Assembly: GCF_002866825.1 (NCBI RefSeq)
Contig: NZ_PKUS01000005.1
Location: 62,001-126,000 of the forward strand
Length of the DNA stretch: 64,000 nt
From: Pseudohalioglobus lutimaris
GTDB taxonomy: Bacteria > Pseudomonadota > Gammaproteobacteria > Pseudomonadales > Halieaceae
Direction of reading: 5' to 3'
Part shown: positions 49,578-58,904 of the stretch, in pieces
How positions within the stretch are numbered: the stretch's first letter is position 1
How the letters are laid out: the number at the start of each line of letters is the position of its first letter
Notes under the pieces: generated by a model
Databases searched by the model: none
The model's input: only the letters and a program-made list of their open reading frames with translations
Told to the model about the DNA's origin: nothing
Position numbers and translations under genes: made by a program

Positions 49578-50939
49578 ATGTCAGGGAACGCCGCTTCAGT
49601 CACGCTAAACGACCTGTACCGCCTCGGCCAGCAACTCGAGGCGGAGCGGGACCTGCCCGCGTCTGTGCTTCGCGAGCGCGATCATGCGCTGGGTCTGCGA
49701 TGCACTGAGCGTGATGACACCGGACGTTTGCTCTACTGGCTGGACAAGGTCGCTTGTGATGAGGATCAACCGGGCTGGTTCACTGAAGCGCATACGGCGC
49801 TGTTGCTGCGCCTGCTAGCGTTATTGGCGGGTGCGCTGGCCGTGGGCGGTTTTCTGTTGGCCAGTGAGCGCGCCCTGATCAACGTATTCCTGTTTCAACT
49901 GCTGTTTGTTTTTCTGCCCCTGTTTTTTTCTCTATTGGCCGCAGTGGTTATGCTGCGCTCAGTCCGCGGCCGGCCGCCCGCTGTTTCGCCTTTCAACCCG
50001 GCGCGTCTGGTGGCCAACCGCGCCTTGCCCGCGCAGGGAGAATTACGTGAGGCCAGCGCAGCGCTGCGCCTGCTGATGCTGCGTTATGGCCAGGAACTGG
50101 GGGTGTTGTTTGCGCTGGGTGTGATTGCCGCGTTCCTGGTGCTGCTCGCTTTTACCGATTTCAGCTTTGTCTGGGGCTCCACCTTTGGCTTCAGCGACAG
50201 TGCCGTCAGCACCTTTAACAATACACTTTCATTGCCCTGGTCCTCATGGTTACCGCAGGCGGTGGTGCCGGCCGACGTGGTTACCGCTACCCGCTATCAT
50301 GCGGCACAGTTGGACCTGAGTGGGCTCAATGAGGCCAGCAAGCGGGGCTGGTGGTCGTTCCTGGCAATGTGCCTGGTGACTTATGCGCTGTTGCCCAGGT
50401 TCCTGCTCTGGCTGCTGTCGCGTCGCTTGTACCGTCGTGAAGTGACGCGCAGCTTTCTTACCTTTCCGGGGGCCGCGGCAGTACTGGCCCGGATGCGCTC
50501 GCCTGTGGTTAAAACCCAGGCGGGTGACACTGAACACGTTGACGCCAGATCATCCGTTATTTTTAAAGATGATGGCGCTTTGCTGCTGGAATGGGCCGGC
50601 GCGTTGGCTGAACTGGGCGCAGCGGGGCTGCAACTGGCGTCACCTGAGAACCATCTGCGCGCCGGGCTGGGTTCGCCTGCTGATGACCTGGACTGTATTG
50701 AACTGGTTAACCAGCGCCGGCCGAAAGTGCTGCGGGTGGCGGTAAAGTCATGGGAGCCGCCCATGGCGGATCTTGCGGATGTGCTCGGTGATGTACGTAA
50801 CGTGTCGCACTGCATCCTGCAATTGATCCCCCTGCAGGGAAAACAGGTTAATGAGAGCAGTATTCGTGACTGGCAGGAATTCGGCCGGGAGCTGGGTTTT
50901 ACCCATACGGATGTGCAGCCACTGGAGCTGACCGCGTGA
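49578..50939 (+). CDS. DUF2868 membrane protein
   Basis: The 453 residues carry hydrophobic segments at about 75-130 (LLLRLLALLAGALAVGGFLL and INVFLFQLLFVFLPLFFSLL), about 185-210 (LGVLFALGVIAAFLVLLAFT) and about 265-290 (FLAMCLVTYALLPRFLLWLL), with a soluble C-terminal domain after. The gene is immediately followed by, and overlaps by 4 bp (GTGA), a DUF3482 GTPase. This pairing recurs in many proteobacteria, so the two are thought to work together. Function unknown. The final soluble part (LDCIELVNQRRPKVLRVAVK) has a Rossmann-like alternation. Confidence 0.88.
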   Translation: MSGNAASVTLNDLYRLGQQLEAERDLPASVLRERDHALGLRCTERDDTGRLLYWLDKVACDEDQPGWFTEAHTALLLRLLALLAGALAVGGFLLASERALINVFLFQLLFVFLPLFFSLLAAVVMLRSVRGRPPAVSPFNPARLVANRALPAQGELREASAALRLLMLRYGQELGVLFALGVIAAFLVLLAFTDFSFVWGSTFGFSDSAVSTFNNTLSLPWSSWLPQAVVPADVVTATRYHAAQLDLSGLNEASKRGWWSFLAMCLVTYALLPRFLLWLLSRRLYRREVTRSFLTFPGAAAVLARMRSPVVKTQAGDTEHVDARSSVIFKDDGALLLEWAGALAELGAAGLQLASPENHLRAGLGSPADDLDCIELVNQRRPKVLRVAVKSWEPPMADLADVLGDVRNVSHCILQLIPLQGKQVNESSIRDWQEFGRELGFTHTDVQPLELTA

Positions 50940-52360
50940 GTGTGCGACAGGACGCAGACCTTCCGCACTTTGCCGTCGTCGGCAGGCCCAACAAGGGCAA
51001 GTCCTCTATCGTGGCCACATTGGCCCGTGACGATACTGTGCACATCGCCGCCCGCGCAGGCTCCACCAAAAGTACGCGGCGGTTTCCCATGCAGGTGGAC
51101 GGGGAAACGCTTTACGAATTGATCGACACGCCGGGTATACAGCGATCACGACAGGTGCTGGCCTGGCTGCGCAGCCATTGCAAGGATGCTGCCGCGCGGC
51201 CCGCTGCAGTGCAACAGTTTCTGGCGGAGCACGCCGGTCAGGCGCAGTTTGCCGATGAGTGTCATGCACTGGAGCCCATAGTGGCGGGTGCCGGCGTCAT
51301 CTACGTGGTGGACGGTTCCGTGCCTTTTGGCGGTGACTATGAGGCAGAAATGGAAATTCTGCGCTGGACAGGCCGGCCCAGTCTGGCCCTGATTAACCCC
51401 ATCGCCAACAGCGACTATGTTGCCCAGTGGACCACGGGTCTGGGTCAGTATTTCCAGACGGTCCGCAGCTTTGACGCGCATCGCGCTGAGTATCGTAAGC
51501 AACTGGATCTGCTCACCCTGTTTGGCCATCTTGACCCGGAGTGGCGACAGCCCCTGCAGCGCGCCGTTGATGTGCTGGAGGCGGATCGACTGCGCCAGCA
51601 CCATGAGGCGGGGGAGACGATTGCCGAGCTGATATACGACGGCCTTACCGTTACTGTGGAACAGGCCGTGCCCGAGGGTGCGCCGGAGGAACCGATTCGT
51701 AAACTCCTGTTCACCCGTTACCAGCGGCAACTGATCAAGCGCGAGCGCAGCGCCCGGGCCAGGGTTGAAGAGTTGTTTTACTACCGCGACCTGAGCAAGT
51801 CCGAGCAGGGCATTGCTTTTGAGGAAGAGGACCTGTTTCACCAGGAAAACTGGTACCTGTGGGGACTGAATCGCAAACAGCTGTTGCTGGCAGCCGGGGC
51901 AGCAGGCGGCGTGGCCGGCGGTGGTGCCGGGGTCGTGGTGGACGGCATGACCGGCGGCCTGTTAGGTGGGCTGGCCACGCTGGCCGGCTCGATTGGCGGT
52001 GCCGTTGCGTCCACGCGCAGCGTGTTGCGCCACGCCGATGATATTGCCAGGTGGACGGTTAGCGGCGTCCCTACTGGCGGCAATCGACTTGCCTATGGTC
52101 CCTCGCGCAACGCCAATTTTCCCTTTGTCCTGCTGGGGCGCGCCATGCAACACCACCGCGCTATCAGCCAGCGTACTCATGCGGTGCGTGAAACCCTGAA
52201 ACTCCACGAGCCTGCGCTGGACTGGCTGGAAGACAAGGACAAACGTCGTTTGGCGCGTATATTCGATGACATTCGCAGCGCAAAGCGCGTCAGCGAGCGG
52301 CGCGCAGAGTTAAGCCAGTTGATAAAAGCCTGGTGCGAAGCGGTTGACGCGTCAGGTTAA
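50936..52360 (+). CDS. DUF3482 GTPase
   Basis: The 474-residue protein begins with a GTPase domain: the P-loop GRPNKGKSS (16-24), a T-rich switch (GSTKSTRRFPMQ), the G3 motif DTPGI, and an NPI...-type G4 region where NKxD would be expected (ALINPIANSDYV). A hydrophobic glycine/alanine-rich segment (LLLAAGAAGGVAGGGAGVVV, about 320-360) could be a membrane-association hairpin, and a helical C-terminal domain closes the protein. It overlaps the DUF2868 gene by 4 bp, so the proteins are probably coupled. Start GTG. The process controlled is unknown. Confidence 0.88.
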   Translation: MSVRQDADLPHFAVVGRPNKGKSSIVATLARDDTVHIAARAGSTKSTRRFPMQVDGETLYELIDTPGIQRSRQVLAWLRSHCKDAAARPAAVQQFLAEHAGQAQFADECHALEPIVAGAGVIYVVDGSVPFGGDYEAEMEILRWTGRPSLALINPIANSDYVAQWTTGLGQYFQTVRSFDAHRAEYRKQLDLLTLFGHLDPEWRQPLQRAVDVLEADRLRQHHEAGETIAELIYDGLTVTVEQAVPEGAPEEPIRKLLFTRYQRQLIKRERSARARVEELFYYRDLSKSEQGIAFEEEDLFHQENWYLWGLNRKQLLLAAGAAGGVAGGGAGVVVDGMTGGLLGGLATLAGSIGGAVASTRSVLRHADDIARWTVSGVPTGGNRLAYGPSRNANFPFVLLGRAMQHHRAISQRTHAVRETLKLHEPALDWLEDKDKRRLARIFDDIRSAKRVSERRAELSQLIKAWCEAVDASG

Positions 52361-52401
52361 GTGCCACCAGGGAGGTTGCGCAGCGCAGAGGCACTCCAAA
52401 C

Positions 52402-52452
52402 TTCGGCCCGCCGCATTGAGCGAGCGAGAGGGGGGCTCCGCCCTCAGCCGAA
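52402..52452. repeat. Nested inverted repeat in intergenic DNA
   Basis: TTCGGC (52402-52407) and GCCGAA (52447-52452) flank an inner GC-rich hairpin (GGGC-TCC-GCCC core). It lies 41 bp after the DUF3482 stop and could act as a terminator-like or REP-like structure. Whether copies occur elsewhere in the genome cannot be seen here. Confidence 0.45.
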
Positions 52453-52518
52453 ACGCTAGTCAAAGTTAAGTCTATAACTGCCAAATATCGCCGCGTTTCA
52501 TTGCTTTTATTACCGGGT

Positions 52519-52548
52519 TTGCTAGATTGAATCGGGCTTGCATAATCT
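52519..52548 (+). promoter_or_regulatory. Candidate sigma-70 promoter
   Basis: TTGCTA (52519-52524), 18-bp spacer, TAATCT (52543-52548). Start codon of the following lipoprotein gene at 52600. A reasonable match to the consensus hexamers. Confidence 0.45.
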
Positions 52549-52599
52549 ACTGCGAACCTGTCTTGCGATAGCTTTCGCCCAGCTGCGGAGTCTCTCGCC

Positions 52600-53628
52600 A
52601 TGCACAACATTTCTACCGGCTTTCTGTTGCTTCTCCTGGTGGCGCCTCTAATGGCCTGCAAAGTACAGATCACAGTGCCCTCGGGCGGCAGCGTGGTCAG
52701 TGACAGCGGCGCGCTCGATTGCGCGGAAGGCGACACCTGCTCCTTTGATGTGGTCGATGTTTTCTTTGCAGATACGTTTCGTGGCGAAGCCGTCGATGGC
52801 TTTGCCTTTGCCGGCTGGAAGCGGGGGGCCAACACTCTCTGTGGTGGTTCGGCAAAGGACTGCGTATTGTCCACGTCTGGTTTTACGGGCAACCCCGACC
52901 TGTTGGCATTACTGGAGTCAGAGGAGGTCTTTTATCTCAGGCCTGTTTTCTCGGAGAAGAGCGGCGCGGGAGATATCGTCAACCGTCCCTTCAAGGCCTG
53001 TATTGATCGGTCGATGTATGCGAACGGATACCGTTCCGACATCACCATTCAGCTTTATGATGATGGTGTGAAGGAAGGCACTAGGCGAACGTTGAGTAAC
53101 GTTTCAGGCCCTGCTATGTATAAGGGGAAGAGTGTGATGATCCTGCGCGAGGCGATTACCAATAAAGGCGTGCTGGATTCCGAGCTGGAGATAACAGCTT
53201 ACAACCAGGTAGACCTCGCTGCCCTGCGTATTCGTACAATAGGAATTGATCAGACGACTGTAAAACCGGTAATGCAGGAGGCCGAGGGGTCAATCTCTCC
53301 CGCATTTTTGCAGCGCTTTGACCTGAAAGTAGGGGATTCCTACACGACAACCTACACCCTGCGGCTCACGTTTCCGGATGGTAGTTCGCCTGATATAACC
53401 CAGAAAATAAGCACAGAATTCATCTACGAAGGCGTGGAGACTATCAATATACCAGCCGGTACTTTTCAGGCGTGTCGAGTTCGCCGTTTTGATGATATAG
53501 ACGGGCAGGTGAGTGAGTCGTACAACTGGATAGGTCAGGGCAACGGGGTGCTGCTGCTGGAAAGCGACGCTGATTTTGTGCACGAGGCAGCTGTGATGTC
53601 GGGCACGGTGAACGGTAAGGCGCTTTAA
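52600..53628 (+). CDS. Lipoprotein of unknown function
   Basis: The 342 residues start with a lipoprotein signal (LLLLLVAPLMAC, Cys20). The first domain shows the InlB/bacterial-repeat pattern (VVSDSGALDCAEGDTCSFDV, then FAFAGWKRG with the conserved F-x-G-W, CGGSAKDC). The four cysteines there may form disulfides. The second half is beta-rich (YTTTYTLRLTFPDGSSPDIT and IPAGTFQACRVRRFDDIDGQ), similar to periplasmic proteins with a DUF3108-like pattern (SYTTTYTL, then I-P-A-G-T-F-x-A-C). No known function. A candidate promoter lies 52 bp before the ATG. Confidence 0.72.
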   Translation: MHNISTGFLLLLLVAPLMACKVQITVPSGGSVVSDSGALDCAEGDTCSFDVVDVFFADTFRGEAVDGFAFAGWKRGANTLCGGSAKDCVLSTSGFTGNPDLLALLESEEVFYLRPVFSEKSGAGDIVNRPFKACIDRSMYANGYRSDITIQLYDDGVKEGTRRTLSNVSGPAMYKGKSVMILREAITNKGVLDSELEITAYNQVDLAALRIRTIGIDQTTVKPVMQEAEGSISPAFLQRFDLKVGDSYTTTYTLRLTFPDGSSPDITQKISTEFIYEGVETINIPAGTFQACRVRRFDDIDGQVSESYNWIGQGNGVLLLESDADFVHEAAVMSGTVNGKAL

Positions 53629-53745
53629 CGGGGGCGTAGCGAACTGACCTGCAGGCGTTTTGGCGCCAAACCGATCAGGTTGCGCCGCCAGTCTCGCTTC
53701 CGCCTTGGTCGCTATGTCGTCAGGCAGTAAAGCAGCTTGCTCTTA

Positions 53746-53770
53746 TTTGGCTAATTTTCTATTAGCCAAA
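53746..53770. promoter_or_regulatory. 10-bp inverted repeat upstream of putA
   Basis: TTTGGCTAAT (53746-53755) and ATTAGCCAAA (53761-53770), perfect arms around TTTCT, 58 bp before the putA start. It is AT-rich with two symmetrical TTGGC ends, which suggests a protein-binding operator rather than a terminator, since no U-tract follows on the plus strand. Confidence 0.55.
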
Positions 53771-53827
53771 ACCGGATTGGTCGGCTTTTAATAGGAACAA
53801 CTCCTTACAAGTGATTGGTTGCAGCCT

Positions 53828-56800
53828 ATGCTTTTAGTCCAGCTGAGAGAACGCATAATAGAAGCAACTTACGCTGACGAACACAGCAGCGTGACGAAGC
53901 TCCTTTCCGGATTGGCGCTGAACCCCCAGCAGCGCGCAGATGTTCTCGAAAAATCGAAGAAACTGGTCAAGTTGTGCCGGGAAGACAAGCATGGCAAGGG
54001 CACGCTTGACTCCTTCCTGGAGGAATTCGGTCTCTCCAACAAGGAGGGGGTGGCCCTGATGTGTCTGGCCGAAGCGCTGCTGCGCGTGCCGGACTCGAGA
54101 ACCGCCGATCGCCTGATCTCTGAAAAAATACTCTCCGGTAACTGGAGCGAGCACCAGGGTAAGTCAGACTCGGTTTTCGTCAACGCCTCGACCTGGGGTC
54201 TGATGCTTACCGGGGCAGTGGTGGAGTTACCCAGAGAGTACCGTGAGCGGCCGGGCAACGCAGTCAAACATCTCATTTCCCGACTGGGAGAACCTATCGT
54301 TCGCGCTGGAGTGCTGCAGGCTATGCGCATTATGGGCGGCCAGTACGTACTGGGGAGATCAATCGGTGAGGCGGTCAAGCGGGGCAGGAAACAAAATACC
54401 AGGGCGACGCGTTTTTCCTTTGACATGCTGGGAGAGGGCGCGCGTACCGAAAGTGACGCCCTGCGTTATTTTGAGTCCTATGCATCGGCAATCAGGGAGA
54501 TAGGCTCAGGTAACACGCTTGCCGAACCGGTTACAGCCGACGGGATATCAGTCAAGTTGTCCGCGCTGCACCCGCGCTATCACTATTCACACAGAGAGGC
54601 GGTGCTGCAGAGCTTGCTGCCACGCATCCGTGAGCTCTGCGTTCTGGCCGCCCGGTACAACATCGGGCTGAGTATCGATGCGGAAGAGAGCGAGCGACTG
54701 GAACTGTCGCTGGACATTTTTGAGGCGCTGGCCAGAGACGAGGAACTGACTGCATGGCAGGGCCTGGGCCTGGTTCTGCAGACCTATCAAAAGCGCGCGC
54801 CCTACGTTGTTGACTGGTTGGTTGAGCTGGCGAGGGAAACCGGGCGCCGCATTCCTGTGCGTCTGGTCAAGGGCGCATACTGGGATGCGGAAATCAAGCG
54901 CGCCCAGGAGTTGGGCATGCCCGAGTACCCGGTCTTTACCCGCAAGGCGAACACGGATGCCTGCTATCTGCACTGCGCCGAGAAGGTACTCAAGGAACCG
55001 CAGCGCATATTCCCGCAGTTTGCCACGCACAATGCCTATACTGCCGCCATGGTGCTTGAACTCGCTGGCGATGCGGAGTTTGAGTTCCAGCGATTGCACG
55101 GGATGGGACACATACTCTATAAGCACCTGGTACAGTTGTGTCCGCATCGAGACGTAGCAGTGCGCGTCTACGCACCCGTGGGTTCGCACAAGGACCTGCT
55201 TCCCTACCTGGTGCGCCGGTTGCTGGAGAACGGCGCCAACAGTTCGTTTGTAAACCGCTTTCTCGACGACGATGTGCCCGTGGACGAGTTACTTGAAGAT
55301 GTCTATGAGCAGGTGCAGGCCGTGCCGGTATACCGGCATAGCGGCATCCCGCGTCCGCCTGACCTGTTCAGTAGCCAGCCGGACCAACGCAGTAATTCCC
55401 GCGGCTTCGACCTGGAGCTCTCTACACATGCCGACACGTTACTGGCGCAGGTAAACACTGCTGCCCCCGAGTGCATCCACGCGGGTGCGCTAGTCGATGG
55501 TGAGACGACGCTAGCCAGTCCAGTCAGGGTTGCCAGTCCAGCCGACCACAGCTGCACGGTAGGCTGGGTAAGTGATGCCAGCCAGGACACAGCGCTACGG
55601 GCGCTGGCGTCGGCTGATGGTGGACAGGGCGCATGGAACGCACTGGGGGCCGCCAGGCGTGCGGAGATTTTGGGTGACGTTGCGCAGCGCTATGAAGATA
55701 ACTACCTGGAACTGGTTTCCCTGCTCAGCCGTGAGGCCGGCAGAACATTGAACGACTGCGTAGCGGAAGTGCGCGAGGCCATTGATTTTTGTCGCTACTA
55801 CGCCAATCAGGCCATGCAAACAATGGGTGAGGGCTCTGGCCTGCAGGGCCGAGGTACCTTTTTGTGCATCAGCCCGTGGAACTTTCCGCTGGCCATCTTT
55901 ACCGGACAGGTCGCGGCGGCGCTGGTCACTGGCAATGCCGTGTTGGCTAAACCGGCCGAGCAGACCCCGCTGATTGCCTTCAGGGCGGTGCAGCTTTTTC
56001 ACCAGGCAGGTGTTCCCACTGCGGTGCTACATCTGTTGCCGGGCGATGGCGCCAGTCTGGGCTCTGTGCTGTTAAATGACAGTCGTGTCACCGGTGTCGC
56101 CTTCACTGGCTCAACTGCCACTGCCAGCCTGATTAACCGGCAGGTTGCACAGAGGCCCGGACGGGGTATCTCGCTTATCGCCGAGACCGGTGGGCAGAAT
56201 TGCATGATCGCCGATTCAACGGCGTTGCCCGAGCAACTGGTTGATGATGTGATCGAATCCGCTTTTTCCAGTGCCGGGCAGCGCTGTTCTGCGTTGCGTG
56301 TACTGTTTATCCAGGCGGACATAGCCGACCAGGTGATCGAAATGCTCCGTGGCGCGTTGCTATGCAGGCACATTGGCGAACCATGGTTGCTCTCCACCGA
56401 TTTCGGACCCGTTATCGACCAGGACGCACAGCGCATGCTGCTGGCACACATCGAGATGATGAAACAGAAAGCACATTTGCTGGGTAACCTGAACGCCGAT
56501 ACGCCGGACTTGCAGGGCACCTACGTCGCCCCGCACATTTTTGAAATAGACAGCCTCGAACAACTGGATGGGGAAGTGTTTGGTCCTGTGTTGCATGTGG
56601 TCAGGTATAAAGCGGAGGAGATTGATGCTGTTATTGATAGTATCAATCAAACCGGTTTCGGCCTGACCCTTGGTGTTCACAGCAGGATAGAGGCGTTTGC
56701 GAGGTATGTTTTTGCCCACACATTAGCCGGAAATACCTATGTCAATCGCAATATGGTTGGCGCGGTGGTGGGGGTGAACCCGTTTGGCGGAACCGGGCTT

Positions 56801-57640
56801 TCGGGTACCGGGCCGAAGGCGGGCGGTCCACACTATCTCTATCGATTCACTCGTCCCGCAGTCACCGCCGGGCCGGTGCCTGACCCGGTGTCGGTTCAGC
56901 TGGCCGCAGGGGGTGATCACTCTGATTCTGTCGATGCCCAGCTTCAGGCAGCACACAGGGCACATCTGTCGTGGCGGGCACGCCCCGGGCAGGTTCGCGC
57001 CGACGTCCTCAGACATTGCGTACACGTTTTGTCGACCGGCGGAGCAGCAGTGTTTGAACAACTTGCACAGTTGGCGGAGGGCGCGATCAGTGAGCCGCTG
57101 GTAATGCCTGGCCCCACGGGTGAGGAAGACACATTGATGCTGACCGGCAAGGGTGTTGTAGCCTGCCTGGCTACTGAGCCGGACAGCGCCGATACGATTG
57201 CCGTACAGGTTGGGCTCGCGATGGCAGCGGGGTGTGCCGCAGTACTCGCGGATGGTGCTGCTCATGATGCAATTATCCAGGCGCTGCGCCGCTGCCTGGC
57301 TGAGTGCTCGGTCGACGAAAACCTGGTCTGTTCCGTGGCGCCCGGTGATGCAAGGCAGGTGCTTACCAGTAAGGCCGTGGTGGCGGCAACAGTCAATGGC
57401 CGGGTTGCGGAGTCCAGTAGCCTTCGCGTTCTGCTGGCCTCGCGCAAGGGGCCACTGGTGCCACTTGTGGAGGTGCCGGGCGGACAGGGACTGTCCAGGG
57501 CCGCAGACTGGTTGTGCATGCTTATTCCGCTCATGGTGGAGCGAACGTTCACCGATAACCTGGTCGCCAAAGGAGGCAATACGCAGCTGTTCAACCTGCA
57601 TGAAGACGCGTTGCCGGGCCCGGCCGGACTCAGCGCTTGA
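53828..57640 (+). CDS. putA: Bifunctional proline dehydrogenase / P5C dehydrogenase PutA, without RHH domain
   Basis: ATG 53828 (1270 residues) or TTG 53819 (1273) are possible. The proline dehydrogenase part (about 50-500) contains [58 protein letters not shown] and [20 protein letters not shown]. The aldehyde dehydrogenase part (about 570-1040) has the catalytic Glu789 (AETGGQN) and Cys823 ([10 protein letters not shown]), numbered from the TTG. The last 200 residues match the type B PutA C-terminal ALDH-fold domain. It oxidises proline to glutamate at the membrane, passing electrons to quinone. The ribbon-helix-helix DNA-binding domain of trifunctional PutA is missing, so it is not its own repressor. 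Confidence 0.96.
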   Translation: MLLVQLRERIIEATYADEHSSVTKLLSGLALNPQQRADVLEKSKKLVKLCREDKHGKGTLDSFLEEFGLSNKEGVALMCLAEALLRVPDSRTADRLISEKILSGNWSEHQGKSDSVFVNASTWGLMLTGAVVELPREYRERPGNAVKHLISRLGEPIVRAGVLQAMRIMGGQYVLGRSIGEAVKRGRKQNTRATRFSFDMLGEGARTESDALRYFESYASAIREIGSGNTLAEPVTADGISVKLSALHPRYHYSHREAVLQSLLPRIRELCVLAARYNIGLSIDAEESERLELSLDIFEALARDEELTAWQGLGLVLQTYQKRAPYVVDWLVELARETGRRIPVRLVKGAYWDAEIKRAQELGMPEYPVFTRKANTDACYLHCAEKVLKEPQRIFPQFATHNAYTAAMVLELAGDAEFEFQRLHGMGHILYKHLVQLCPHRDVAVRVYAPVGSHKDLLPYLVRRLLENGANSSFVNRFLDDDVPVDELLEDVYEQVQAVPVYRHSGIPRPPDLFSSQPDQRSNSRGFDLELSTHADTLLAQVNTAAPECIHAGALVDGETTLASPVRVASPADHSCTVGWVSDASQDTALRALASADGGQGAWNALGAARRAEILGDVAQRYEDNYLELVSLLSREAGRTLNDCVAEVREAIDFCRYYANQAMQTMGEGSGLQGRGTFLCISPWNFPLAIFTGQVAAALVTGNAVLAKPAEQTPLIAFRAVQLFHQAGVPTAVLHLLPGDGASLGSVLLNDSRVTGVAFTGSTATASLINRQVAQRPGRGISLIAETGGQNCMIADSTALPEQLVDDVIESAFSSAGQRCSALRVLFIQADIADQVIEMLRGALLCRHIGEPWLLSTDFGPVIDQDAQRMLLAHIEMMKQKAHLLGNLNADTPDLQGTYVAPHIFEIDSLEQLDGEVFGPVLHVVRYKAEEIDAVIDSINQTGFGLTLGVHSRIEAFARYVFAHTLAGNTYVNRNMVGAVVGVNPFGGTGLSGTGPKAGGPHYLYRFTRPAVTAGPVPDPVSVQLAAGGDHSDSVDAQLQAAHRAHLSWRARPGQVRADVLRHCVHVLSTGGAAVFEQLAQLAEGAISEPLVMPGPTGEEDTLMLTGKGVVACLATEPDSADTIAVQVGLAMAAGCAAVLADGAAHDAIIQALRRCLAECSVDENLVCSVAPGDARQVLTSKAVVAATVNGRVAESSSLRVLLASRKGPLVPLVEVPGGQGLSRAADWLCMLIPLMVERTFTDNLVAKGGNTQLFNLHEDALPGPAGLSA

Positions 57641-57648
57641 ATCGTTTT

Positions 57649-57668
57649 GGCCGGTACTTGCGCCGGCC
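57649..57668 (+). terminator. Hairpin after putA
   Basis: GGCCGG (57649-57654) and CCGGCC (57663-57668) with an 8-base loop, 9 bp past the putA stop, followed by TGTT. It is a moderate terminator candidate. Confidence 0.45.
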
Positions 57669-57756
57669 TGTTGAAGGCGCCGTAGTACACGCAGATGGTT
57701 GATACATCAACTAATTGCCAGTATTCTGTTCTTTGCGTTTCCAAAGGGAAGAGAAT

Positions 57757-58902
57757 GTGGCGGAAAAGACTGCAGCATCTACTCGCAAGAAGCTGATATC
57801 GCTGATACTGCTGGTGGCCATTATCGCCGGCGCTGTTTACGCTGCACGGTATTACTGGCAGGCGCGCTGGTACGAGGTTACCGAGAATGCGTATCTCAGT
57901 GGCAATATGGTGGAAGTAAGCGCCCAGATTGGTGGCACGGTGGTGTTCATTGACATCGATACCAATGAAGCCGTTGACCGTGGCCAGGAGTTGCTGCGTC
58001 TGGCGGATGGGGATGAGTTACAGACACTGGAGCTACGCAAGCAGGAGCTGGCGCTGGCCGCTCAGGAAGTGCTGACCCTACGTGCCGAAGTCAAAAGACT
58101 GGAAGCCGAGCAGCGACTGAAAGGGATTACCTATCAGCGCGCGCGTGAAGACCTGGACCGGCGTGAGCGCCTGTTCCCGCAGAACATGGTCTCGGAGGAA
58201 GAACTGGACGCCGCGCAGACTCGGGCCCAGGAAACGGGGGTCGCGCTGGAAGCTGCTCGTCTGGCACTGCAGAAAGCGCGGGTCAAAGCCGGAGCGCAGA
58301 CACTGTCACAGCACCCCCGGGTAATGGCCGCAGCAGCAGGCTTGCGCAGTGCCTATCGGGACTGGCGCAAAACCGCAGTGTATTCGCCCGTAGCAGGTGA
58401 AATCGCCAGGCGGCGCGTGCAGGCAGGTCAACGTATCGCCCCGGGTACGCCGCTGTTCAGTATTGTCCAGCGGCAGAGCGCGTGGGTGGAGGCAAACTTC
58501 AAAGAGACTCAACTACGTTACCTGCGCCCGGGACAGCCAGTTTCATTGCGCAGCGACCTGTATGGCAACGACGTCGTCTTTTCGGGGACCGTGCACAGTA
58601 TTGGCCTGGGTACCGGCTCGGTGTTTTCCCTGCTGCCGCCGCAAAATGCCACGGGAAACTGGATCAAGATAGTGCAACGGGTGCCGGTGCGGATTGAACT
58701 TGATGCCGGCTTTGATCGCGAACATCCACTGCCCTTTGGGGCCTCGCTGCAGGCCAGGGTCAACACCCGGGATCGCAGTGGCCCTGCACTGGTGGCGCGA
58801 AAGCATAGCGAACCCATCGTTGACGCCAATATTTACGCTTACCAGGATGAGGGCGTGGAGGACGTGATTGCCGATATAATTCGCCGACAAGGCGGCGAGT
58901 AA
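57757..58902 (+). CDS. HlyD/EmrA-type membrane fusion protein
   Basis: GTG 57757 is preferred (GAAGAGA before it; upstream residues are unrelated to the family), giving 381 residues. It has a short cytoplasmic tail, one membrane segment (LISLILLVAIIAGAVYAARY), a lipoyl half (AYLSGNMVEVSAQIGGTVVF), a coiled-coil hairpin rich in Glu/Leu/Ala, the second lipoyl half (YSPVAGEIARRRVQAGQRIA) and a beta-barrel domain (FSIVQRQSAWVEANFKETQL). EmrA proteins link the inner-membrane pump to an outer membrane channel. The next gene, 2 bp downstream, encodes its pump. Confidence 0.92.
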   Translation: MAEKTAASTRKKLISLILLVAIIAGAVYAARYYWQARWYEVTENAYLSGNMVEVSAQIGGTVVFIDIDTNEAVDRGQELLRLADGDELQTLELRKQELALAAQEVLTLRAEVKRLEAEQRLKGITYQRAREDLDRRERLFPQNMVSEEELDAAQTRAQETGVALEAARLALQKARVKAGAQTLSQHPRVMAAAAGLRSAYRDWRKTAVYSPVAGEIARRRVQAGQRIAPGTPLFSIVQRQSAWVEANFKETQLRYLRPGQPVSLRSDLYGNDVVFSGTVHSIGLGTGSVFSLLPPQNATGNWIKIVQRVPVRIELDAGFDREHPLPFGASLQARVNTRDRSGPALVARKHSEPIVDANIYAYQDEGVEDVIADIIRRQGGE

Positions 58903-58904
58903 CG

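Noticed and set aside
52290-52892. 200-residue minus-strand open frame
   Set aside because: It overlaps the GTPase gene end and the lipoprotein gene start, both better supported. Shadow frame.
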